NCBI GenBank assembly: GCA_915069725.1
Contig: CAJZFF010000100.1
Location: 1 to 6,573, forward strand
From: an uncultured Actinomyces sp.
Lineage (GTDB): Bacteria > Actinomycetota > Actinomycetes > Actinomycetales > Actinomycetaceae
DNA length: 6,573 bases
Reading direction: 5' to 3'
The translations under genes were made by a program, and so were the position numbers. The first letter of the stretch is position 1. Each line of letters opens with the position of its first letter. Under the pieces are notes generated by a model. It had not been told where the DNA came from and ran no database searches. It saw nothing but the letters and a program-made list of their open reading frames with translations. Below are positions 1-6,098 of the stretch, piece after piece.

Positions 1-10
1 CGTGCTGTCG

Positions 11-1582
11 TCAGATGCGCGCGTTGACGTCCTGGTATCCGGAGTCCTCGCGGGTCCCGCCCATGCCGTCACCGACCTCGCTGTAGTGACGGATCAACGT
101 CACCGACCGGACCCACTTAATCATCTTGTAACCGTGGCTCGTCTCGCAGCGCAGGCGCAGCGGAGCACCGAACATGCCCGACAGCGGCGCGTCATTGCGG
201 CCCCAGGCCAGGATCGTGTCATCCTCGAGGGCCATGTCCAGAGGCAGGCACGTGTAGTACGGCTCGACTGGACGCCCGTCGTGCATGTGCTGGGCCATGC
301 CGAAGGACTCGAACATCACCCAGCCGGCCTCGGGATCGATCTGACCGACCTGCGCGAGCAGGTCCCGTACACGGATCCCCGTCCACTTGGCGATCCCCGT
401 CCAGCCCTGCATGCAGGTGTGCATGGTGATCTGGGACTGGCTGGAGATCGCCTTGAGTTCCGCCAGGGAGAAGGACGCCGGCGCCGAGACCATGCCACCC
501 ACCTCGAGGCGGAAGTCGGCGAAGTCGTTCGCCGCCAGCTCCTGGTACTCCGGGGACTCCTCGCGCGAGGGGGTGCGGGTGTTGACCCAGTGGAACTTGG
601 AGATGTCCTTCTCCGTCCACGGCCTCTTGGCCGCCTGCTGGGAGTTGAAGCGGTCCACCGTGACGTGGCGGATCCCCCGCGTGGCGTCCCACAGGATCCG
701 CTGGCTGCGGCGCGTGTCCGTCAGCGTCCAGTAGGACATGGCGATCCATAGCGCCACCACGACGATGATCGTCCCGATCACGGTGACGTAGGCCTGACCC
801 ACCCGACTCGGGTCGTAGTAGCCGAAGACGATGTGGGTGAGGTTGTGAGGAGCGTGCACGATGAACACCAGGCCCACGTGAACGATGGCGAAGCCCAGGT
901 AGATGAACATGCCGATCAGGTGCAGGGAGCGGGCGGCCTGACGGCCACCGAACATCTTGGCGTACCAGGGGAAGCGGCCCACGACAGCGGGGGACATGAC
1001 CGGTCCCGTGATGATCATCAGCGGAGCGGCGATGAAGACGATGAAGAAGTACCCCAGCTGCTGGAGGCTGTCGTAAGGGGTGAAGTCGCACAAGGACGGG
1101 GTGCGCAGGTGCGCGTAGGTCAGCAGGGAGTCCCAGGCCTCGGGCAGGATTCGCCACGTGGTGGGAACCAGGCGGTTCCACGCCCCGGTGCCCACGAGGA
1201 AGGCGACGTAGATGACGCCGTTGAGCAGCCAGAAGCTGGTGGCCACCCCGTGCCAGGCGCGCCCCAGCCCGATCTTGGCTCGGCCGGGCAGGGACAGCAG
1301 GGGGGAGAGGTCGCGCTGATCGTCCCGGGCGGTGAAGGCCCCCTCCTCGAGGGGCACCTTGTCCTTGGTGAACCGGATCCACTCGGAGCCGGGCTCGCAC
1401 TGGTCCTTGAAGTAGAAGCGCGGGTGCGAGGCGATGATCTCAATCCCGGAGCGGAGGAGCACGCCCATGAGGAGGAAGTTGATGAAGTGGGTGACGCGCA
1501 ACCACAGTGGGAAGGTCTCAGTGTCGACGCACTGTTGGGCGACGTCGTTGGCGGTCTGTGCGGCTAGGGGCAAAAGGGACAT
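11..1582 (-). CDS. Cytochrome b-molybdopterin oxidoreductase fusion (sulfite oxidase/MsrP-like fold), membrane bound
   Basis: A 523-residue protein with two parts. Residues about 27-285 form a membrane cytochrome b-like region with roughly five helices (about 27-50, 111-133, 175-197, 219-243, 265-285). Histidines suited to heme b ligation lie in or at the ends of helices: H32, H111, H221, H235 and H243. Residues about 335-500 form a sulfite oxidase/MsrP-type molybdopterin domain. C390, in the motif MHTCMQGWTG, sits where that superfamily has its Mo-ligating cysteine. The chain ends soon after this domain, with no Mo-cofactor dimerisation domain, which is closer to MsrP (YedY) than to true sulfite oxidases. 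The likely role is quinone-linked electron transfer between heme b and the Mo centre; the substrate cannot be read from sequence. The start is fixed because an in-frame TAA lies at 1594-1592, only three codons upstream of ATG, with a weak GTAAGG ribosome site at 1595-1590. No Tat or Sec leader precedes the first helix. The gene is divergent from norB. Confidence 0.85.
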   Translation of the reverse strand: MSLLPLAAQTANDVAQQCVDTETFPLWLRVTHFINFLLMGVLLRSGIEIIASHPRFYFKDQCEPGSEWIRFTKDKVPLEEGAFTARDDQRDLSPLLSLPGRAKIGLGRAWHGVATSFWLLNGVIYVAFLVGTGAWNRLVPTTWRILPEAWDSLLTYAHLRTPSLCDFTPYDSLQQLGYFFIVFIAAPLMIITGPVMSPAVVGRFPWYAKMFGGRQAARSLHLIGMFIYLGFAIVHVGLVFIVHAPHNLTHIVFGYYDPSRVGQAYVTVIGTIIVVVALWIAMSYWTLTDTRRSQRILWDATRGIRHVTVDRFNSQQAAKRPWTEKDISKFHWVNTRTPSREESPEYQELAANDFADFRLEVGGMVSAPASFSLAELKAISSQSQITMHTCMQGWTGIAKWTGIRVRDLLAQVGQIDPEAGWVMFESFGMAQHMHDGRPVEPYYTCLPLDMALEDDTILAWGRNDAPLSGMFGAPLRLRCETSHGYKMIKWVRSVTLIRHYSEVGDGMGGTREDSGYQDVNARI

Positions 1583-1616
1583 CGTCGTGCCTTACAAACG
1601 GGGTGACAGTCTTTCC

Positions 1617-1632
1617 GTATAAATGATTGTAC
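1617..1632. repeat. Imperfect 16-base palindrome, possible operator
   Basis: GTATAAATGATTGTAC pairs at five of its eight symmetric positions, with a perfect GTA/TAC outer arm and an inner AA/TT pair. It overlaps the candidate -10 of the minus-strand gene, a common operator position. The sequence is AT-rich like NsrR-type sites but does not match their consensus well, so no regulator is named. Confidence 0.25.
1626..1631 (-). promoter_or_regulatory. Candidate -10 element (TACAAT) for the molybdoenzyme gene
   Basis: Read on the minus strand, 1631-1626 is TACAAT, one mismatch from the TATAAT -10 consensus, about 44 bases upstream of the start codon. No good -35 hexamer lies 16-18 bases upstream, so this would be a weak or activator-dependent promoter. 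It lies inside the imperfect palindrome at 1617-1632, where a bound repressor could block it. Confidence 0.3.
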
Positions 1633-1717
1633 TGCTGTTTCTCGGTTCTATGTAGGGGATGGTGACAAGATGTCGCGATCGAGATGTCGGCGCGGCGGAG
1701 GTGGAGTTATATCAGCC

Positions 1718-1732
1718 TTCCTTAAATAGGAA
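1718..1732. repeat. Short inverted repeat TTCCT-N5-AGGAA with a following direct repeat
   Basis: The arms TTCCT (1718-1722) and AGGAA (1728-1732) are perfect inverted copies around TAAAT. The motif AAATAGG, which spans the right arm (1724-1730), recurs at 1748-1754, exactly 24 bases later, so the two copies lie about two helical turns apart in an AT-rich patch. This spacing is typical of paired protein-binding sites, but the repeats are short enough to arise by chance. Confidence 0.25.
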
Positions 1733-1935
1733 ACACAATAGTGACTAAAATAGGTGGCGTCCTGGCCGTCGTGTCGTTCCACGTGTTGAATATCAATGGA
1801 GAGAATCTGAGGAAATGGGACCGATTGGCCGGGATATCGACGGAGAAGTCCTGGATTGTTCCCCCGCGATGCTCTGCAAGGCTTGTACGGTGGCTGTGAC
1901 GACGCGGAAGACGTCCGCCGTCTCCTGAGATACAC

Positions 1936-1940
1936 GGAGG
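1936..1940 (+). promoter_or_regulatory. Ribosome binding site of norB
   Basis: GGAGG ends seven bases before the ATG at 1948. It is the strongest Shine-Dalgarno in the window and settles the norB start over later in-frame methionines. Confidence 0.85.
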
Positions 1941-1947
1941 TAATCTC

Positions 1948-4290
1948 ATGTCATCCGCTGCCACGACTGAGGGGGCGTCCTCCCGACGCGCTCGCCTCAT
2001 CGGCAAGGGGTGGATCCAGGGGGTCGCCCTGGTCATGCTCTTCGGATTCACTGTCATGGGCCTGCTGGCCTACCGCACCTACACCAATTCCATGCCTCAG
2101 CCGCAGAAGGTGGTCACCGAGAGCGGTGAGACTCTCTTCACGACGCAGGACATCACCGAGGGGCAGAAGCTCTTCCAGGCCAGAGGTCTCATGGAGTACG
2201 GCTCCATCCTGGGGCACGGCGGCTACCTCGGTCCGGACTTCACCGCCGAGTACCTTCGCATGGAGGCCACGAGCGTCAAGAAGCAGCTCGCCGCCAAGGG
2301 GGTCGCCGACCCGGCGGCCGCCACCAAGGAGATGATGCGGACCAACCGCTACGACCCCTCCACGGGAACCCTGGTGTGGACCGATGAGCAGGTCAAGGCC
2401 TACAACGAGGCCGTCAGCCACTACACCACGATGTTCGGGCCCGATGCACACAGCCACGGCCTCAAGCCGGATCTCATCACCGACCCTGTCCAGGTCAAGC
2501 AGGTGACGGCCTTCTTCGGCTGGACCGCCTGGGGCTCGTCAGCGCAGCGCCCCGGTCATGACTACTCGTACACGAACAACTGGCCCGCCGAGTCCTTGGT
2601 CGGCAACGCGCCCACTGGTGACCTCATGATCTGGTCGGTCCTGTCGCTGATCGTCCTCATCGGTGGAACCGGCGTCATGTTCGCCATCTACGGCCGCTGG
2701 AGCCAGAAGATCGGCTGGCACTCCGAGGAGGCCCCGGCCCTGTCCTTCCGACAACCCGAGGAGATCGGACTGACCAAGTCGCAGAGGGTGGTGGCCTGGT
2801 ACATCTTCACCATCGCCGCCCTGCTCCTCGTGCAGACGCTCCTGGGCGCCCTGGCCGAGCACTACCGGGCCGACGTGCTGTCCTTCTTCGGCTTCGACCT
2901 GGGCCGGCTCCTGCCCTTCTCCCTGGCCCGCACCTGGCACGTCCAGCTCTCCTTGTTCTGGACCGCCATCGGGCTGCTCGCGGCCGGCCTGTTCCTGACC
3001 CCGTTCATCGCCAGGCGCGAGCCGAAGAAGCAGCACGTGCTGGTGTGGACCCTGTTCATCGCCGCCACGGTGGTCGTCGTCCTGTCCTGCCTGGCGGAGG
3101 GGGCCAGCCAGCACGGCCTGAGCTGGGCCAAGGGGCCGCTGTTCGCCCAGCAGTGGGAGTACCTCGACCTGCCCTTCGTCTTCCAGGTGCTGCTGACCCT
3201 GGCCCTGTTCGTATGGGTGTTCATCATCTGGCGCGCCATGCGTTCGCGCCTGAGCAACGAGCACGTGGCCAACATGCCCTGGCTGTTCATGTTCGCGGCC
3301 CTGGCGATCCCCGCCTTCTACGCCGTGGGGATGATGGCGCGCACCGGAACCCACGTCACCGTCGCCGAGTTCTGGCGCTTCTGGGTGGTGCACCTGTGGG
3401 TCGAGGACTTCCTCGAGCTGTTCACCACCGTCATGGTCGCCTACGTCTTCGTCCTGCTGGGCGTTGTCCGCGAGAGGATCGCACTGGGCATCATCTTCAT
3501 GGACATCATCCTGTACTCCGCCGGCGGCGTCATCGGCACCATGCACCACCTGTACTTCTCCGGCACGCCGGTCGAGCACATGGCCCTGGGCGCCTTCTTC
3601 TCAGCCGCCGAAGTGATCCCCCTGACCTTCCTGACGGTGGAGGCCTGGGCCTTCATGCAGCTGGGCGCCAACCGCCACGGCAAGGAGGCTGGTCCCTTCC
3701 CGCATCGCTGGGCCGTCATGTTCCTCATGGCCGTCGGCTTCTGGAACTTCCTGGGGGCCGGTGTCTTCGGCTTCCTGGTCAACCTGCCCATCGTGTCCTA
3801 CTACGAGATCGGCACCGCGCTGACGGCCAACCACGCCCACGCCTCCATGATGGGCGTCTACGGCTTCATGGCGCTGGCGCTGGGGATGTTCGCCCTGCGC
3901 TACCTGGTGCCGGCCGACAAGTGGCCCGAGAAGCTCGCCAAGACCTCCTTCTGGAGCCTCAACATCGGCCTGGCCTGGATGTGCTTCGCCACCCTGCTGC
4001 CGCTGGGCATCCTCCAGCTGCGCTACTCGGTGAGCACGGGCTACTTCGAGGCCCGCCAGCTCACCTACGTCACCAACTCGGTCAACACGATCATCGAGTG
4101 GGGACGGATGCCCGGAGACCTCATCTTCATCATCGGCGGAGTCCTGCCCTACCTCTACATCGCCTTCCTGGGACTGAGGAACTGGCGTCGAGGGCGGACG
4201 GTGGACACCTTCGCCGAGGACGCCCTCTACGAGGAGATTCAGGGTGGGCGTAAGGCCTGGCGCGGTGAGCGCGCGGAGTTGAACGACTGA
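1948..4290 (+). CDS. norB: Quinol-dependent nitric oxide reductase (qNOR), single subunit
   Basis: Reduces two NO to N2O with electrons from membrane quinol, in the cytoplasmic membrane. At 780 residues it is about the usual qNOR length (around 750-780). An N-terminal helix (about 23-43) leads to an extracytoplasmic domain (about 44-225) that corresponds to the NorC cytochrome c fold but has no CXXCH heme c motif, as expected for qNOR. A second helix starts near 226, and the heme-copper-oxidase-like core fills the rest. Ligands are all present: H331 (WHVQLS) and H631 for low-spin heme b, H629 for heme b3 (HAHASMMG), and H482, H533, H534 and E486 (HLWVE, MHH) for FeB. E555 matches the second conserved core glutamate. 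The H482-to-H533 spacing (51) and H534-to-E555 spacing (21) equal those I recall for Pseudomonas NorB (207/258, 259/280). The stop overlaps the next start (TGATG). No nitrite reductase lies in the window, so NO detoxification is more likely than denitrification (inference). Confidence 0.97.
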   Translation: MSSAATTEGASSRRARLIGKGWIQGVALVMLFGFTVMGLLAYRTYTNSMPQPQKVVTESGETLFTTQDITEGQKLFQARGLMEYGSILGHGGYLGPDFTAEYLRMEATSVKKQLAAKGVADPAAATKEMMRTNRYDPSTGTLVWTDEQVKAYNEAVSHYTTMFGPDAHSHGLKPDLITDPVQVKQVTAFFGWTAWGSSAQRPGHDYSYTNNWPAESLVGNAPTGDLMIWSVLSLIVLIGGTGVMFAIYGRWSQKIGWHSEEAPALSFRQPEEIGLTKSQRVVAWYIFTIAALLLVQTLLGALAEHYRADVLSFFGFDLGRLLPFSLARTWHVQLSLFWTAIGLLAAGLFLTPFIARREPKKQHVLVWTLFIAATVVVVLSCLAEGASQHGLSWAKGPLFAQQWEYLDLPFVFQVLLTLALFVWVFIIWRAMRSRLSNEHVANMPWLFMFAALAIPAFYAVGMMARTGTHVTVAEFWRFWVVHLWVEDFLELFTTVMVAYVFVLLGVVRERIALGIIFMDIILYSAGGVIGTMHHLYFSGTPVEHMALGAFFSAAEVIPLTFLTVEAWAFMQLGANRHGKEAGPFPHRWAVMFLMAVGFWNFLGAGVFGFLVNLPIVSYYEIGTALTANHAHASMMGVYGFMALALGMFALRYLVPADKWPEKLAKTSFWSLNIGLAWMCFATLLPLGILQLRYSVSTGYFEARQLTYVTNSVNTIIEWGRMPGDLIFIIGGVLPYLYIAFLGLRNWRRGRTVDTFAEDALYEEIQGGRKAWRGERAELND

Positions 4291-5222
4291 TGGACTCACC
4301 CGACCTGAGCGTGTGGCTCATCGCCGTCTACGCGCTCGTCATGCTGGCTGCTGCGTGGGCCGTGGACGTCCTCGGCTCACGCAGCGCCCGGCACTCCATG
4401 TCCTGGAGGCACTCGGACTTCATGTACCACGACGACGTCGACGGCTGGAGGTGCCACGAGGACCAGTGGCTGTGGCCCACCGCCTTCGACCCGGACAAGC
4501 GCGTCATCCGCTATGAGGGTGCCCATGCGATCTGCGGGCGCTGCCCGTCCAAGGACAGCTGCTCGCCCACTCCCGGCCCACGGGAGATTACCCGGCCCGT
4601 CGACCCGTGGCCCTACTCCGACGCCGGACGCTTCCACCGTGGCGTGGGCCTGGTCATCGCCTGCGTCGGCGTCTTCATCCCGGTACTGCTCATGGTGGTC
4701 TTTCACGCCACCGGCGACCTCATCGTCCTGGGCACGACGACCGTCGTCGTCATCGTGGCCGGAGTCCTGCCGCTGGCCCGCCACCTGTGGAACGTCCCCG
4801 ACAACGCGCCGGCCCACCTGCCCCACGTCGGCTCCCAGGAGTACCGCGAGGCGGAGGAGGCACGTCGCTCGGCGAGCACCAGGCCCGTGCCGGTGGCGAT
4901 CGGCTCACGCCCCTCGGGTTACCGCTCAGTGCGTGAGGCTGCCGAAGCGATCGCTGCCGCTCAGGCGCGTGCGACGGCGTCAGGGCGAACCGTGCACGTC
5001 TCCTTCCTAGCCGACTCCGACGGCGCCGGGAGAGCGGACGGCAGGACTGCTGCCTCCGCAGAGCCCGAGCTGCGTCGCGTGACCGCCCTGCGCACCCGCA
5101 AGCGAATCCCGACCGCCAGTGCCGAGCTCAGCTCGGACGGTGCCGGCGACGGCGCCCGCGGCGGAGCCCGGCGCTCATGGTCCTCGGTGTGGAACGAGGG
5201 CACCGACACGAGGACCAGATGA
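4290..5222 (+). CDS. Membrane protein with Wbl-like C-X26-C-X2-C-X5-C motif, coupled to norB
   Basis: Family not recognised. Its 310 residues run: helix 1 (about 8-28), a Cys/His/Trp-rich domain (about 30-115), helices 2 and 3 (about 118-138 and 144-162), then an Ala/Arg/Ser-rich, probably disordered tail to the end. Cysteines C55, C82, C85 and C91 give C-X26-C-X2-C-X5-C, with CGRCPSKDSC resembling the CxxCPxxxxC signature of WhiB-like 4Fe-4S proteins. WRCHEDQWLWP (53-63) loosely resembles the first WhiB cysteine region. The GVWGG turn of Wbl proteins is absent. Positive charges after helix 1 and after helix 3 predict the cysteines and tail in the cytosol. The ATG shares one base with the norB stop (TGATG), implying translational coupling; a GGAG at 4275-4278 could assist. 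A role as NO/redox sensor or accessory of qNOR is inference; a zinc-binding structural domain is the main alternative. Confidence 0.85.
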   Translation: MDSPDLSVWLIAVYALVMLAAAWAVDVLGSRSARHSMSWRHSDFMYHDDVDGWRCHEDQWLWPTAFDPDKRVIRYEGAHAICGRCPSKDSCSPTPGPREITRPVDPWPYSDAGRFHRGVGLVIACVGVFIPVLLMVVFHATGDLIVLGTTTVVVIVAGVLPLARHLWNVPDNAPAHLPHVGSQEYREAEEARRSASTRPVPVAIGSRPSGYRSVREAAEAIAAAQARATASGRTVHVSFLADSDGAGRADGRTAASAEPELRRVTALRTRKRIPTASAELSSDGAGDGARGGARRSWSSVWNEGTDTRTR

Positions 5223-5273
5223 CCCGGCCCATGTTTCTGCTCCGCCTCGACCCACCTTCCTGAAGGACCCTCC
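5223..5273. other. Short spacer in the norB operon; no terminator seen
   Basis: These 51 bases separate the Cys-rich membrane protein gene from the slipin gene. There is no GC-rich hairpin followed by a T-run, and no clear promoter, so co-transcription is the simplest reading. CCTTCCTGAAGG at 5256-5267 could form only a 4-5 base-pair stem that includes part of the slipin ribosome site. Confidence 0.5.
5262..5267 (+). promoter_or_regulatory. Ribosome binding site of the slipin gene
   Basis: GAAGGA lies six bases before the ATG at 5274 and supports that start. Its AAGG is complementary to the CCTT just upstream, so it might be weakly masked by a small hairpin. Confidence 0.7.
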
Positions 5274-6098
5274 ATGACTACTCCCACCGTCGCCATCGCG
5301 GCCCTGGCCGTCCTCGTCCTGATCGCCCTGGCGCTCTCGCTCAAGATCATCACCCAGTACGAGCGGGGCATCGTCTTCAGGCTGGGGCGCCTGCGACCTG
5401 TCTACGAGCCCGGCCTGCACCTGGTCGTCCCCTTCCTCGAGCGCCTGGTACGGGTCGACACCCGAGTGGTGACCCTGACCATCCCGCCTCAGGAGGTCAT
5501 CACGGAGGACAACGTGCCGGCGCGCGTCAACGCCGTCGTCCTGTTCAACGTCACCGACCCGGTCAAAGCCGTCATGGCGGTGGAGAACTACGCGATCGCC
5601 ACCTCCCAGATCGCGCAGACCACGCTGAGGTCCGTCCTCGGGCGGGTCGACCTGGACACCGTGCTCGCCCACCGCAGCGCCCTGAACGCCGACCTTCGCG
5701 ACATCATCGAGAAGCTCACCGAGCCCTGGGGTGTGGAGGTCAGCGTCGTCGAGATCAAGGACGTCGAGATCCCCGAGCAGATGCAGCGGGCCATGGCCCG
5801 TGGGGCCGAGGCCGAGCGCGAGCGCCGCGCCAAGATCATCAACGCCCGCGGTGAGCTCCAGGCCTCCGAGGAGCTGCGCCAGGCGGCGGACACGCTCTCG
5901 AAGTCACCGGCCTCCCTCCAGCTGCGCTACCTGCAGACCCTCCTGGAGCTCGGTGCCGACCAGAACTCCACGGTCGTCTTCCCCCTGCCGATGGACATCA
6001 TCGGACCGCTCCTGGAGCGCTTCGGCCCCCATACCGGCCTGCCGGAGACTAACGAGGGCGAGGGCGGCGAAGGAGCTGGCGCACCGCGTCACCGATGA
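5274..6098 (+). CDS. Slipin/stomatin-like SPFH (Band 7) membrane protein
   Basis: A 274-residue membrane scaffold protein of the slipin type. An N-terminal helix (about 5-24) anchors it. The SPFH domain follows directly with hallmark QYERGIVFRLGR (28-39) and EPGLHLVVPF (45-54), then continues to about residue 175. A charged, Ala/Glu/Arg-rich helical segment (about 176-205, AEAERERRAK) is the usual oligomerising coiled-coil part. The segment LQLRYLQTLLELG and the FPLPMDIIG region (about 223-246) match slipin C-termini, and a short Gly/Glu-rich tail ends the chain. Family members form oligomers at membrane microdomains and are often encoded beside an NfeD-type partner; none is present here. It lies 51 bases after the Cys-rich protein, so it may share the norB transcript. 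A link to qNOR is inference from position. Its last 50 bases overlap the convergent transporter gene. Confidence 0.92.
   Translation: MTTPTVAIAALAVLVLIALALSLKIITQYERGIVFRLGRLRPVYEPGLHLVVPFLERLVRVDTRVVTLTIPPQEVITEDNVPARVNAVVLFNVTDPVKAVMAVENYAIATSQIAQTTLRSVLGRVDLDTVLAHRSALNADLRDIIEKLTEPWGVEVSVVEIKDVEIPEQMQRAMARGAEAERERRAKIINARGELQASEELRQAADTLSKSPASLQLRYLQTLLELGADQNSTVVFPLPMDIIGPLLERFGPHTGLPETNEGEGGEGAGAPRHR
6049..6098. other. Convergent 50-base overlap of slipin and rarD 3' ends
   Basis: The slipin TGA is at 6096-6098 and the rarD TAG at 6051-6049, so the last 16 slipin codons and the last 16 rarD codons are antisense to each other. Both encode poorly conserved, charged tails (Gly/Glu-rich in slipin, Arg/Pro-rich in RarD). 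There is no room for an intergenic terminator hairpin here, and none is seen. Confidence 0.85.

Larger units (their letters stand above)
1583..1947. promoter_or_regulatory. Divergent intergenic control region between the molybdoenzyme gene and norB
   Basis: These 365 bases contain no convincing gene and must hold the promoters for both flanking genes. Composition drops to AT-rich stretches (about 1617-1632, 1707-1754 and 1786-1798), unlike the GC-rich coding DNA on either side. Visible elements are an imperfect palindrome at 1617-1632, the repeat GGTGACA at 1602-1608 and again at 1661-1667, a 5-5-5 inverted repeat TTCCT/AGGAA at 1718-1732, two AAATAGG direct repeats at 1724-1730 and 1748-1754, a CACGTG hexamer at 1780-1785 and TTGAATATCAA at 1786-1796. 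None exactly matches an FNR, NsrR or Rex consensus as I know them, so the regulator is not identified. Shared control of both genes is an inference from the layout. Confidence 0.6.

Noticed and set aside
1786..1796. FNR/CRP box upstream of norB
   Set aside because: TTGAATATCAA has arms of four with a three-base gap, whereas the FNR consensus needs TTGAT and ATCAA four bases apart. Kept only as an unassigned repeat.
1648..1935. A 95-codon minus-strand open frame in the intergenic region
   Set aside because: No good ribosome site, Arg/Ser/Pro-rich composition without recognisable motifs, and it covers the AT-rich control region and the norB leader. It is best read as chance.
2077..2620. Possible heme c site in the NorC-like domain of norB
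   Set aside because: No CXXCH motif occurs there; this is the expected state for quinol-type NO reductase, not a loss in this copy.
2539..3579. Long open frames antisense to norB, and similar ones opposite the other genes
   Set aside because: They are typical shadows in GC-rich DNA, giving Gly/Gln/Asp/His-rich low-complexity products, while the opposite strand encodes a clearly conserved enzyme.
5256..5267. Hairpin terminator or attenuator between the Cys-rich gene and the slipin gene
   Set aside because: The stem is only 4-5 base pairs with a tiny loop and is not followed by a T-run.
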